DNA of 64,000 bases from Spirodela intermedia (lineage: Eukaryota > Streptophyta > Magnoliopsida > Alismatales > Araceae). The notes below the pieces were generated by a model that made no database searches, was not told the DNA's origin, and saw only the letters and a list, made by a program, of their open reading frames with translations. Position numbers and translations under genes: made by a program. Positions 22,456 through 33,313 of the stretch are shown piece after piece (position 1 is the first letter of the stretch; every line of letters begins with the position of its first letter). The stretch is from assembly GCA_902729315.2 (NCBI GenBank), contig LR746267.1:253001-317000 (forward strand), in the 5' to 3' direction.

Positions 22456-23511
22456 CTACGGCGGCGGCGGCGGTCTCAGACAGCCCCCGGGAAGGAGGTA
22501 CTGGAATCTATCGGCGTTCTGGATCAGGGAAGATGGGAGATGCACGGCGGAGGAGGACCGGGGAATGGGGCCCATCTTCTTGATCAGCTCCCGGAAGGTG
22601 TACTCCTCCGGCAACATGTCAAAGAGATCCTCCCCCCTGCAAATGATCCCCTGTATCCTCTCCGGGTCGAGGTGGCGCCGCCGCCGCGCCCTGTCGGCGT
22701 GGCTGTAGGCCCTCATCTTGAACACGAAGTCCTCTATGCTCCTGAAGCAGAAGCTGCAGTGCCACCCTGCGTCGGCCAGGAGCAGCTCCCCCTGTCGGGA
22801 ATGGCGGTACTGCGTCCCTTGCCGGAAGAGATGGGCGGTGGCCCTCCAGCTGCCGGAGTCCACCGGGAACTCGAAGGAGTAGAGGTACTGGCGGAGCTCC
22901 AAATGCAGAACCGGCGGCACCCCGTCGCACCACCGCAGCAGCGCCGCCGTGTGCTGGCTGGGGATCTCGTCGGCGTCGGACATGATGACGGCGTCCCCGG
23001 GGGCCACACCGGCTCGCCGGAGCAGCGACGCGAAGAACCCCCGCTGCTGGCCTTCCATGGTGAAGGGATCCCGCCGGTCGCCTTTCCCGGCGAACGCACC
23101 GGAGAGGATCTTCCCCCCGGCGAAGCGGAAGCGGCTCTGGTTCTCCTCGAAGAAGAGCGGCTTGGGGAGGCCGGTGAAGGTGGAGTTGGACTCGAGGAGG
23201 AGGAAGCGGTGGACGTGGGGGAGGAGCTCGCGGTAGCGGATCTCCAAGAGATCGAGCTCGTTGCTGAAGAGGACGGCGTCGAACAGGCGGCGCGGGGATC
23301 GCCGGAGCTCCCACCCGTGGAGCTTGCAGAGCACCCCCATGGAGAGATTCTCGGCGTAGTAGTGGGTCAGCCGCGTGAAGGGCGGCGGCGGGGTGTCCCA
23401 CAGCGGCCGGAGGAAGTAGGCGATCTTCTGGCGGGGGAAGAAAAGGACGACCCACGTCGTGAGGAGGAAGACGATGACCATCGCCGCCACCGGCCGGTTT
23501 CGACGTGCCAT
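22456..23511 (-). CDS. GT17-family N-acetylglucosaminyltransferase-like protein
   Basis: This single-exon gene of 351 codons is related to animal GnT-III (MGAT3), which adds bisecting GlcNAc to N-glycans. Plants carry several such genes, but their substrate is not established. An N-terminal type II anchor (about residues 8-26, [17 protein letters not shown]) is followed by [41 protein letters not shown] and [15 protein letters not shown]. The acidic MSDADEIPS motif probably holds the nucleotide-sugar metal site. [17 protein letters not shown] and [13 protein letters not shown] close the domain. The likely site is the Golgi. I chose ATG 23511 because the protein then begins MARRNRP just before the anchor. 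An upstream in-frame ATG at 23577 adds 22 unlikely residues. Third positions are strongly GC-rich. Confidence 0.92.
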   Translation of the reverse strand: MARRNRPVAAMVIVFLLTTWVVLFFPRQKIAYFLRPLWDTPPPPFTRLTHYYAENLSMGVLCKLHGWELRRSPRRLFDAVLFSNELDLLEIRYRELLPHVHRFLLLESNSTFTGLPKPLFFEENQSRFRFAGGKILSGAFAGKGDRRDPFTMEGQQRGFFASLLRRAGVAPGDAVIMSDADEIPSQHTAALLRWCDGVPPVLHLELRQYLYSFEFPVDSGSWRATAHLFRQGTQYRHSRQGELLLADAGWHCSFCFRSIEDFVFKMRAYSHADRARRRRHLDPERIQGIICRGEDLFDMLPEEYTFRELIKKMGPIPRSSSAVHLPSSLIQNADRFQYLLPGGCLRPPPPP

Positions 23512-23772
23512 GGATGAGAGGAGAAGTTTGGTCTGGTTGTTGTGTTGGGAAGGGGAGAGTTGCAGAAGGGCATGCAAGGAGGAGGACGGAGGTGACGTTC
23601 CTGTCTGTCTGTGTGTTCTGGTTTATTCTCTCCGGGGTGAGGGGAAAAGGGCGCTCCGTGATGGGCGGCGGCTGGGTGCAGAGGGGGAGAGGCGTCTCTC
23701 TCTCCCTGTCGCCACGTTCTGCGGCGAAAACTCGGTCTTGGCCTAATAAAGGGTGGCCCGAAAGAAGCGAGA

Positions 23773-23779
23773 GATATAT

Positions 23780-23812
<33 letters not shown>

Positions 23813-23992
23813 AACAGAGGGAGAGATGGAGACAGAGAATGAGGGAGAGAAACAGAGACAAAGGGAGAGATGGATGAGAGAGAAACAAAGAGAAAGAGAG
23901 AGAGGGAGAGATGGATGAGGGAGAGAAAGAGAGAGAAACAGAGGGAGACAGATAAAGGGGGAGAGGAGAGAGAGAGAGAGAGAGAGAGAGGC
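23773..23992. repeat. Compound GATA/GAGA/GACA purine repeat upstream of GT17
   Basis: About 220 bp of (GATA)n, (GA)n and longer imperfect units such as 'gagggagagatgga' and 'gagagaaacagag' lie 260-480 bp upstream of the GT17 start codon. On the GT17 strand it is a pyrimidine tract. Confidence 0.9.
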
Positions 23993-25575
23993 CAGGTGTC
24001 CCCCCGAGGCTGCCGTGCACAACGTGCTCTTCAGCCATTTGGGCAGGGTGAACGACTCCAGTCACTTTTTTGGGCCGCGGAGGCCTTCATTTGTGCCCGC
24101 TTGAGCTTACTTTCTGGTCTCTGTTTGGGCCCGACGGGGCCCATCATGGCATCCATTGCCCACCTGCCCACTTATCTAACAAATCATTTTTATTTAACTC
24201 ACGCGGTACTTGATTAATCTCAAATTATCGAGGGACTTAAAAATAAAATCGAGGTCGTTCTTTCTGGGTCGTATTTAAAATTAGGTCTGTATAATCATCT
24301 CCACCCACAAAGTTCCCTTATTTCTACGAAGATTGAGCTCGGCTTATTAATCTGTCCCTCTATATTTTCCCCTCCCTCTACAATATAAGGTCTTTTTTTG
24401 ACTTTTAAAACTTTACCGGGGTTTATTTATAAAAATCAAAAATATCCTAAATAACAGCCTTTTTAAAGAAAAAATATAAACAAAAGGTTGTATACTACTT
24501 TTTGAAGTAGTTCATATGCATTGACTAGTCTACCATTGGAACTTCTGGGAAGCTCCCTTCTGTCCTAGCGTTGACTATTTTCGGTCTGGAAACTTCCTTC
24601 GGGCTTCATGATCCCACATATTTTGCCGAACAAGTTCCACCCACCAGCAAGAACCGCTTGCCCGTCTGTTTTCTGGTCTCAAGCTCCGTGCAGATGGATT
24701 TAGAAGCCGGTGGGCCCAGTTTGACCATTTCGCTGATCTGGGTAAGCGCCGTGGTTCCTGGTCCCGAGTGAAACACTTGCTGACCTCGACCATCTCAGCT
24801 GCGTCGAAAGCAAGGATTTTGAAATCCCCCTGATTCCGTCTCTGGACGGAGCTATTCTTATTGAGGAGGCAGGCATTCATCATTGAAACCAAAACTTGGC
24901 CTCGAAAGCCTCTCCAACTGCCGGCAATCCAAGCGCCAACAACCCCCCTTCTCTCTCTCTCTCTCTCTCTCTCACCCCCTACCGCTCTGTCTCTCTCGCT
25001 GTGTGTTTCTCTCTGTCTCTGTCTCTGTCTCTGTCTCTGTCTCTGTCTCTCTCCATCTCTCTCTCTCGCTCTGCACTAGATACCTTCCCTACAGCTGCCG
25101 GGAACGGCTGTAGGGAGATTACGTAACCACTCTACCACAGAGTGACGCATTGACCATGACGCGCCGAATCACATTTAGTATTAAACCCCCAGGAGAGTTT
25201 TAAACAACAGGAAAGGTAACCAGAAGCTTTTATCATCGAGTATGACTCTGCGGTTGGTTTTGACCGTTTTGAAGAGATGCCCACTTCTTGACGGGGAGGG
25301 GGTTCATCGGAAAATGCCCCTGAAGTGTTTGGCGGCTGCTTTGGCGGTATGCCCGGTCAGCGGCTAACCTCACAGTCAATGAACATAAGCGAGCTGTAAC
25401 CCCAGTTCAGCGGGCAGATGTGGAGCGTCCGTTGAGGCTTTAACAGCCGGGTGCGAAGTGGGTTAAACATTACTCGGAGGAGAGTATCCCTGAGCTTCCC
25501 CCGCCTACAAGTACTCGGTCGCCATTAGCCCCGCGGCTCCCTCCTCTGGCAGCAACTGGGCCCTTCTTCTTCCTC
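23993..25575. other. Intergenic region with CT-rich repeat and small hairpin
   Basis: No gene is evident. It contains a (CT)n/(CTGTCT)n compound tract at 24951-25073. An inverted repeat lies at 25087-25115 (CCCTACAGC ... GCTGTAGGG, with an 11-base loop). Confidence 0.6.
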
Positions 25576-26101
25576 ATGATCCGCAGATCTGCCTCCCCGT
25601 CCACAGCGACCACGCCGGCGGACGACGGCGCCGCCAGGTTTCCCGCCGGAGATTACCGGAGGTAGAGTAGACCTTATCGTCCCCTCTCCCAACAATTTCC
25701 TCTTATTTCTTTGGGACGATGGCGTGGGGTGTGGGTGATGATGCTCTTCTCCGGCGAGTCTCAGGCCGGGGGAAACCACCGGCGAGGCCAAGTCGCCGGA
25801 GTTGGAGGCCTTCTTGGAGCTGGTCGACAGGGAGGCCCACCGGCAGCGCCTGCTGCGGGAGGCGAGAAGGAAGCCGCTGCCATGGCAGCCGTCGTTCGAG
25901 ATGGAAGACTTTGGAAGCCCTCCGGCGTCGGCTTGCTCGGAGAAGCTCGCTGGCGAAGAGAAGAAGAGGGAGAGGGAGACGGGTCCGCTCGCCGGCGGCG
26001 GCGAGCGGGAGGAGGATCCGGGGAGGAAGAAGAAGGCGGCGGCGATGGGGACCATGAAGTGGGATCTGAACAAGAGAGATGAGTCCTCTGACGACAAGTG
26101 A
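25576..26101 (+). CDS. Hypothetical basic/acidic 140-aa protein, two exons
   Basis: The function is not recognised. ATG 25576 opens a frame (MIRRSASPSTATTPADDG...) that reaches a GT donor after 25661. A matching AG acceptor before 25765 restores the frame through RPGETTGEAKSPELEAFLELVD. The frame runs to TGA at 26099-26101, giving 140 codons with consistent phase. The only well-ordered-looking part is residues about 42-75, an amphipathic helix with LVDREAHRQRLLREARRKPLPWQPSFEMEDFG. The remainder is low-complexity Glu/Lys/Arg/Gly and probably disordered, ending MKWDLNKRDESSDDK. It has no signal peptide or membrane segment. A nuclear or cytosolic location is plausible. The two-exon model is my inference from splice signals. 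Confidence 0.55.
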
Positions 26102-26769
26102 CTGATGGGTAGTGGTAAAAAGGAACGTTTATGAGGTAAAATGGGATTAAACTATAAATTTAGTCTCATATTACCTCAGTTTCTCTGACATCGTTAAGTC
26201 TGGTTGCTTGTCCCCGTGAATAATATGAGTGGCCAACTTACCTTGTTCCGGTGGTGACGCCGCAAGAATTATTTTTTCTTTTGGATGTCGCCCACACGTG
26301 CGTGCAATCAGGGGGATGGGGTTCATCAGATGGACGGTTGTTATGCAGCTCATATGGAACCCAGCAATCCCACGCGGTCTTTAGTGGTTCACCAGCATTG
26401 AAAATGCCGAATTGGCGTTGGTTATAATGTAGCTTCGTACGTTGACTTGTTGAACGATGAACTTGTTCAATGCATCAAATTGACTTCTCTCTCTTCAGTT
26501 TTTGTACACACGTCAGGAGAAGGTGGGAGGAAAATTCGACTGTCCAATGAAAAATGAATGCAATGGGATGTGTGGAAGCTGACCTTATCTTATCTTTTGC
26601 ACTTCAAATTTTTAGTTTTATTGTATGTCGATGGGGCTTGTGATCTAATTAAATCCGTAGAACATAAACTTGATTTAAGCTAATAGTTTCAGGTCTTCCT
26701 AATCCGCCACAGATATTACTGAACATCTAAAGACGCATGATTTGTCAATAACCATACAAAATACTATGA

Positions 26770-26800
<31 letters not shown>

Positions 26801-27339
26801 ATAATAATGTCAGAGCTAAGTAGGCCATTCATCAAGCACACTATATCCTTGTATTGGGTGTTTTTTTTTAAAAGTTGTACATATAAACTCATAACTCTAT
26901 TGAATAAATATGGAAACACGGCACCTGAAAGCAGAGGGTTAGGTAAACGAACTGCAAGGTTCAGAAGCTCGTTTTTATCTAGAATAGGAAATCTGCAGGC
27001 ACGAGCGTGAAGACTTGCTGGTGATCGATCAGGCAATATGCTATTTACGTATCTGTCTTCTTTTATTAGATAAAGCATCGGGTAGGCTATTTGCTTCTGT
27101 ACATGTGGGTTGGAAGGTAGGGCCGAGGTAGGTGAGAAGAGAAAGACTAGCTCGTGCCAAACCCATCATAGTCGCCAAGGTGACTAGGGTCTCTGTCGTG
27201 GTGCAGTCTTACTCAGTAACCCCATAGGATATATTCAATCGCTTACTCTTATATCATATGATACATGTTGGAAGAGTTTCTTGGAAGCATAACAGTTCGG
27301 GTGGGGCTGACAGAAAAAACTAAAATAAAATATGTTAAT
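26102..27339. other. Intergenic region
   Basis: It contains an (AAT)n microsatellite at about 26777-26808 and the dispersed repeat at 27126-27315. No gene is seen. Confidence 0.55.
27126..27315. repeat. Dispersed ~185 bp repeat, copy 1 (copy 2 at 32139-32325)
   Basis: Shared landmarks in order are 'aggtgagaagag', 'tgtcaaac..atcatagt', 'ggt(g/a)actagg', 'atacattcaatc(g/a)(c/t)ttactct', 'atatcatatgatacatgtt' and 'tttcttggaag(c/a)ataaca'. The two copies are probably retroelement-derived and flank the copia relics unevenly. Confidence 0.7.
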
Positions 27340-27836
27340 AATTCTGAAATTTTGTGTACCTAATTTCTTAGCAGTTGATGATGATCTCTAACTTAGCTTT
27401 TACATAATTAGTCTCAGCCGGAATCATGGGTCCCTTGGAGGTCTGGCCCTGCCCCCCTAGCCAGGTCTCTAGGAACCTTTTGGGGTTCTTCTTGGGTCTG
27501 GCAATGCCCCCTAGACAGGACTTAGCTTCTTTGAAGGCAGTGGGAACCTCTTGAAGGCCTGTTCATAAGAGCTCAATGGGTAAGCTTTAAATGGCTATGG
27601 TCAACAAGATTCAGGATGAGTTTTATACTAATTAATGATTCTCTCCTCCTGGTTAAATAAGAATAAAGCGAGATAGTTATAGAGGAAAGAAGATCTACAC
27701 ATTCATGGAATAAGAAGCTATTCTGTACAGCTTCACCACTTGTATCGCTGGATCCCGCACCAAGATTCTCGACTGCACACGTAATTTACTTATTTACTTA
27801 TTTCCAGAATCGATCCTAGGATCTTTGTGACATACT

Positions 27837-28556
27837 AATCCATTCTGTCCACATTTTTGGAATGAGCCTGCGGAAATAGACTTCCCATTTCCGGAGAGAT
27901 GCACGGGGATGTATCTAAACGCGGCGCATCAGTGTCTCCATATCCTCCGATGCCATTATAGAGAGACTTCTGTGGTATGATTGTGAAACCCTAATGTAAC
28001 TCAAAATCTCCACCGTTCATTCAGTCAGGTAATAATGTCACTTGAGATTCGATTCACACCATAACTTTCGTAATTAATGACTAATCCATTGTATCCACAT
28101 TTTCGGAATGAACCTGCGGAATTGGAGCTCATATTTACCGAGATATGCACGACATATATCCAAAAGCGGCGCATCAGTATCTCCACATCTTCCGAAGGTC
28201 ATTATGCAAAAACTTTTGGGTGTTGATTATTAAACCCTGTGTAACTCAAAATCTCGACCATTCATTTACGTAATGCTGTCACTTGAGATTCGATTCACAG
28301 CATATCCTTCGTAATTAATGAATAATCCATTCTATCCACATTTTCGGAATGAACCTGCGGAAATTAGAGCTCATATTTACGGAGAGATGCGCGGCGCATC
28401 AGTATCTCCATACCTTCCGATGGCCATTATACAAAGACTTTTGAGTGTTGATTATGGAACCCTGATGTAACTCAAAATCTCGATCATTCATTCCTTTAGG
28501 TAATACTGTCACATGAGATTCGATTCACAGCATATCTTTAATGATTAATAACTAAA
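27837..28556 (+). repeat. Three tandem ~240 bp repeats upstream of defensin DEFL1
   Basis: Units begin near 27837, 28083 and 28324, each with 'aatccatt(c/g)t(g/a)tccacatttt'. Each holds 'ggaatga(g/a)cctgcgga', 'cggcgcatcagt(g/a)tctcca', 'taactcaaaatctc(c/g)a(c/t)c', and 'ga(t)tcgattcacac/g'. The array ends about 90 bp before the start codon, so it occupies the promoter. The third unit carries GATGCGCGGCGCATC, a perfect 6+6 inverted repeat. Confidence 0.85.
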
Positions 28557-28599
28557 GAAACGAGGGAATCCTGGAGTATCCACCATACCTTTCTATGTG

Positions 28600-28607
28600 T
28601 ATATATC
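28600..28607 (+). promoter_or_regulatory. TATA box of DEFL1
   Basis: The TATATAT-type element in 'gtgtatatatcatatg' lies about 45 bp upstream of ATG 28648. The same element is conserved in the duplicate at about 40841. Confidence 0.6.
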
Positions 28608-28647
28608 ATATGTGCTCTACCCGTGTATGCTCATATTTGCAGCCGCC

Positions 28648-29008
28648 ATGGAACTAAAGATGCGTGTTGCCCGTATGTTCTGTCTGCTGCTTCTCACGCT
28701 TCTGCTCTCATCTGGTAACGAGCGCCATCTCTAGCCGTATAGTCTCTCCAACTCTTGCTCTTCATTCCTTGACCGGTTTCTGTTGCGTGTTTTCAGTGTT
28801 CACAGAGGGAGGAAGAAGGGACGAGTTGTGCAAGGCACCGAGTCGCCGTTACACTGGATTCTGCAACGTAATCCGCTGTGTCAATACGTGCAAGGGAGAA
28901 GGCTACACCAGCGGAATGTGCGCATCCCCCACGGCCTCGTGTTACTGCTCCAAGCTATGTGCCGGTGACCAAGCAGACGCAGGGAGCGCGGCCACCTCCC
29001 GACCGTAG
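28648..29008 (+). CDS. Plant defensin DEFL1 (92 aa)
   Basis: Exon 1 (28648-28714) encodes the signal peptide (MELKMRVARMFCLLLLTLLLSS). A phase-1 GT-AG intron of 82 bp follows, then exon 2 (28797-29008). This is the classic plant defensin gene structure. The mature part has eight cysteines in the order C-x7-C-x4-C-x3-C-x9-C-x6-C-x-C-x3-C (CKAPSRRYTGFCN..., CYCSKLC), the canonical four-disulfide defensin fold. A short C-terminal tail (GDQADAGSAATSRP) follows the last Cys and may be a propeptide. The product should be secreted and could act as an antifungal or signalling peptide. It is 99% identical to DEFL2 at 40889. AATAAA occurs at 29121. Confidence 0.88.
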
Positions 29009-30413
29009 CTCCCCCATTTGTGTCTCTCCTATGGCATCTAATGAAAATCTCGACGCTCCTCAGTTCCATGCAATCATATTTCCCTTGCAACCTCGTTCTC
29101 TCAACCTATTCCTCCATCACAATAAACTGGATGGCCCTATGTAGGCGGTCACCGAGGACTCTTAGTTGCTTGAATACAATGTTTTCGCTGCTTTTGGCTT
29201 ACATATGATACTTGGGTCCGGTGAAAGTTCTTCTGCGCAGCTTCCACCTGTTCTGCATCAATTTGCCCCATTTAAACTATCAATTAATCAGCGAGAAAGC
29301 ATCAACTCATCAACTATACTACTATTCCTCGAGAAAGAAGGGGAAGCCCGTAATAATTTGCAACATATTTATAGGAAAGTAAAACCGTTGAAAGTTGATG
29401 AAAAATTTGATAAATGAAAAATAACTGCTGAATCAATAGTTTTTAGCTCAAAATGTCGAACAAATATTTCCCTCACCTAGAGACTCCTCAATTTCTTGCA
29501 TAGTAACCTCAATAGTTTCTAGCTTAAAATGTCAAACAAATATTTCATTGCCTTAAAAGGTATCTCTTCAATGCAATATTATTAACGATTGCCAATATTG
29601 TCCTGATTCAAAGAGTTTAACAAAAGAACCCAACTATTATATTTACAAGTGACTTGCTTCTTATATCAAATAACTAATATTTTAAAAATACTGAAAATAG
29701 GCATACTTATTTGTGTGTATGCATTTTGTACCCTTTTTAGTCAAACTGGAGCTGGAATGGAGGTGTTTGATTGTTTCTATTAGTTTAAATCAATAAATAA
29801 CTAAACTCTTATATTTTCCCATACACGTTGGGTGATTATTAGTAACTTTCAGACTTAGGGGTTAAAACTTACTGCATTATCATACAGAAACCAATTGAAA
29901 GCCTACTACGATAATAATATAATAGGCCAATTAGCTTTGTGTGTTAGTTATTCATTTAGAATATGGGTTCATTGGGCCAGACTATTATCGGTCTCACGTT
30001 GTAATGTTCACCCTACTCTCACTACATAACTAGGAAAGATAACTTTTTGAGAAAAAAACATTTCCAAATGGAAACCTTTTTTCAAGACTTATTCAAGCTG
30101 TGGGTGACATTGGGTGAAAGGCAGTGGTTGGGAGTAATGTTTTGAAAAGTAGTTTCATTTGACCATGGTGTGCACACATCTTCTCATAAATCAAAATTGC
30201 AATATAGCATCCTTCATTTGGATATTCCAACATGGAAATATGCCATATTGAGTAATTAATTTATGAGAAAATATCTCTATCCCTGGATCAACTAAAGAGT
30301 CACATGTGTATATATCTTGAATTTTGTGTCTATCCATATATCCGGCCCCTATATATATGTCACCCACCACCTCTTCTTACATTAATGGTGTTGTGATCTC
30401 TCTCTCTCTTTCC
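29009..30413. other. 3' flank of DEFL1, collinear with 41250-42687
   Basis: This AT-rich DNA contains no gene. It is part of the segmental duplication and diverges from its partner by many substitutions and by small indels, including one of about 40 bp near 29098 relative to 41340. Confidence 0.65.
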
Positions 30414-30421
30414 ATGGTTAC
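30390..30421 (+). pseudogene. DEFL gene start cut off by a retroelement (partner of 42688)
   Basis: The CT tract and 'tttccatgg(tt)ac' match the leader and first codons of the pseudogene at 42688-43044. Homology stops 8 bp after the A of the ATG (30414), exactly where the TG-starting LTR begins. The rest of the gene is absent. Confidence 0.65.
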
Positions 30422-31610
30422 TGTTGAAGCCGCTCTAATAAAATTTTGTGATGAAGGAATGTTGCTGTTGTCGAGAGAATCATTTTTGAGATCTTCTATC
30501 AAAGTGGCTTCAACATGGCATCAAAGCACCCCAAGTGAACTCATTCTGCTTTTGACCCTTTGAAGGTTCATTCTATGACTGGCTCATTTGACGAAAAGGG
30601 AAAGTCACTAATTTACCCTCATTTTTTGAGATCTTGCTTGCTTGTAATTTTTTCAGCATTTGATGGTATTTTTCATTGTTATAGAATGCCTCCCACAACT
30701 TCCTAGCATCTCTTCCCTTACTTGGAGGTGAGGGAATGGATAGATATATAGCCATAGAAAGAGGACCCTATTATCACACGACCCCTATTTTCCTTTATTT
30801 GGCCTTATTTCTCCTCAAGGAGAATAGGAGCACAACACTGGCTGGCTAAGAACAAGGTGTTTATCTTATGTTGGAGGTTACAAATATGGCTTCCTCACTA
30901 CCTTAGATTGTTGATATACACAAATAGGCCTTAGAGTTGCAAAACATTCTGAGTGAATTCAAATTGAATGGTAGGAGCTTACTCCCATAGAGTGAGTTCA
31001 TTGAGGTGATTCTCAAAGGCAAAGAAAAACTAGACTACATCTTAGATCCAACACCTAAATCAAATAGTCCAAGATTCATGCTTTGGAAGAAAGATGATGT
31101 TATAATCAATTCATGACTTTAGAGTACCATGTCTCTAAAAATCAACACAAGTTATCTATTTTCTTGTGACTCTTGTGATATTTGGAAAAAAACCAACAAA
31201 GTTCTTTCAAACGAACTTGATGGAGACAAGGTTTTTTAACTTATGTCAAAGGCTATGAGTCTAAAACAGGGTACAAAATCAATTAGAGAATATGGGAATG
31301 CACCAAAGTCTTTATGGCTTTATGGCTAGAAATTAATTGACATAGGTCAATTATAACGACATATCCAGAAGATTTAATTTTGTTGTCAGAAATATATTGA
31401 GATTCATTGAATTTACAAATTCCTTAATGACCTTAATCTTGAATATGATCAAAGAAGTAAAAATTCTAGTCAGAGAAAAAATTATGGACTTAGAAGAAGT
31501 CATTACATTATTGATAAATGAGAAAAGTAAGAGAAGCCTTATGATAAAACCACAATGCACAGATAACTCTACGTTTGTGGTAAGCATAGGAAAGTGTTGG
31601 GTTTAATGTG
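30422..31610 (+). mobile_element. Ty1/copia-type relic with 94 bp LTR, PBS and gag remains
   Basis: The stretch 30422-30515 begins TGTTGAAGCC and ends GGCTTCAACA, a perfect 10 bp TG...CA inverted pair as expected of an LTR. It is followed at once by TGGCATCAAAGC, which resembles the initiator-Met tRNA primer-binding site (TGGTATCAGAGC). A decayed gag follows (about 30960-31600) with 'FKLNGRSLLP', 'LDPTPKSNSPRFMLWKKDD', 'LSNELDGDKVF' and 'NSLMTLILNMIKEVKIL' in broken frames, typical of UBN2/copia gag. No protease, integrase, RT or second LTR was found. Confidence 0.65.
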
Positions 31611-33005
31611 GCTACGTGAAGCATTAAGAGGAGGTGGTGACTTGGTTTCCTATGGTTTTTGTACTATTCTTCTTTTTTCTTTATGAGTGTATGTGTCAAC
31701 ATAGGTTCTAATATAATATTTATGTTATAGGTGCAAGTTTACCTAAGTCAATCTCTCTCTCTCTACATGGGTTTACTTTGGACACTCTCTTACTAGTCAC
31801 CACAAAGGACACAAGATTTTATACTAGTACATTCCTCATTATGCTACATCTAGTCTCAAAGGTTCATCCCTCACTATTTCTATCTGAAAATATAATTGAT
31901 TTCATAAGATCACCATCCCAATTAATCGAGTCTGATCTCTGAAGAGATTACACCCCTCACAAATAGAGTTTGACTCTCAACACTATGTGTCTTAGTCAAC
32001 TACACCAGTCTCCTTAGAGACCACACCCTTCACGGGTACTAACAGGCCCTCAACACATTGTGTCTTAGTCCAAACCTTTCTTCACTCACCACTAAGTATC
32101 TTAGGGCCTGATAAAGACAGTTAATCTTTGAAGTAGTAGGTGAGAAGAGCAAGAAACTCATGTCAAACCTGTCATAGTTACCATGGTAACTAGGATATTT
32201 GCTGTGGAATAATCTAGTCTAGTAATCTAATATGATACATTCAATCATTTACTCTCATATCATATGATACATGTTAAAAAAATTTCTTGGAAGAATAACA
32301 ATTCAAGGGGGTTGAGACTTGAGCTTTATCAAAAGGAAACCTTTCATAAATGATGTGCAGATTTGCTCCACTAGAGCCTGTTTAATAAGTGGGAGATGTT
32401 ATCTGATCCTAAAATAGTTTAAAGGTGAGAAGTTTCTCATGAAGTAGTGATATGCTTAGATGGGATGTGCACATCATCTTGGTCAATGATCAAGAATAAA
32501 TACAACTGTAAGCTATGGTTTCTTGTTAATGTCTACACAATATACATGAAAAACTTATCACTTAGACTTCGGCCATACCACAACAACTCACACATTGAAG
32601 ATAAGTTATATCAGTTGCACTTGAGAGTACTTGAGATCATTGGAGAAGATAGATCACGGTTGGACGAGTCAACAATTATTTACTAATTGTAGTTTAACAA
32701 TAGTTGAATAATATAAACGTTAGTTCTAACCTTGAATAATATAAACGTTAATAATATAAACAATAGTTGAACAATAGTTTAACAACAGTTGCACTTGGGT
32801 GTACTCATTTATCTCTCCCAGCCCTCCACTCTCATCTCTACACATCTCTCTCAGATCTCTATCTCTCAGACCTATCTTTCTCCCTCTCTAGTTCCTCTCA
32901 ATGTCTCTGACTACTCCCAACTATGGTTCATTCATCGTCAATATAGTTTTCCTTCATCATTGCTTTGTGATGTAATAATGTTCAGGAGGTGATATCATAA
33001 TATTG
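31611..33005. other. Repeat-derived intergenic region
   Basis: No gene is seen. It holds copy 2 of the dispersed repeat at 32139-32325 and short tandem 'aataatataaacgtta'/'caatagttgaa' words near 32690-32780. CT-rich sequence lies at 32815-32890. Confidence 0.5.
32139..32325. repeat. Dispersed ~185 bp repeat, copy 2 (copy 1 at 27126-27315)
   Basis: It carries the same ordered words as copy 1, with more substitutions. Confidence 0.7.
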
Positions 33006-33313
33006 TGTTAGTGGTTAATACAAAAACTTGAGATACATTTGTTGTTTTTTGTCTTTATTAGGCTTCTTATTTTTATCTTTTGTGGGCCAAAAACTTACAG
33101 CTTATTTTTCTTTTAGTGGGTCAAGGGGGGGGGGCACATATAGCATTTATGTAGGGTATAAATATTTTCTTTCTCTCTCATTGTGGTGTATTCGTGGTGG
33201 CTGATACTCTAGGTCCTTTTCTATGAAAAAATTCTCATTTCTCCTCTCCTTTCCTCCCTCTCTCTCCCAAAACTCTATATTCTCTTTGAAAATCATCTTC
33301 CTTTTTCCTATAA
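33006..33313 (+). repeat. 5' LTR of copia relic
   Basis: It begins TGTTAG and shares 'caaaaacttga', 'ttagtgggtcaa(g/a)g', 'gtagggtataaatatttt(c/a)tttctctc', 'gtattcgtg(g/a)' and 'ctaggtc(c/t)ttttct' with 38939-39180. A TATA box ('tataaata') lies in it near 33157. Next to its 3' end is TGGTGTTAGAGC, a diverged Met-tRNA primer-binding site (33315). Confidence 0.75.

Larger units (their letters stand above)
27340..30421 (+). repeat. Segmental duplication copy 1 (defensin unit), partner 39438-42690
   Basis: Homology runs from 'ttctgaaattttgtgtaccta' through 'gtctcagccggaat(c/g)atg', the three 240 bp repeats, the defensin gene and its 3' flank. It ends in the CT tract and ATG of a second defensin-like gene. 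It stops at 30421, where a 94 bp LTR begins. Flanks carry frequent substitutions and indels, while the defensin itself is almost unchanged. Confidence 0.88.

Noticed and set aside
22540-23517. 325-codon plus-strand frame opposite GT17
   Set aside because: It is antisense to a gene with clear GT17 motifs. The Glu/Gly/Pro-rich translation is typical of a GC-rich antisense shadow.
22619-24065. Long minus-strand Ser/Leu-rich open frames (up to ~467 codons)
   Set aside because: They are frame shadows of the GT17 gene extended through the compound GA/CT microsatellite, and the composition is pure repeat translation.
27837-28556. CRISPR-like array
   Set aside because: Units are ~240 bp tandem copies without unique spacers, in a plant genome.
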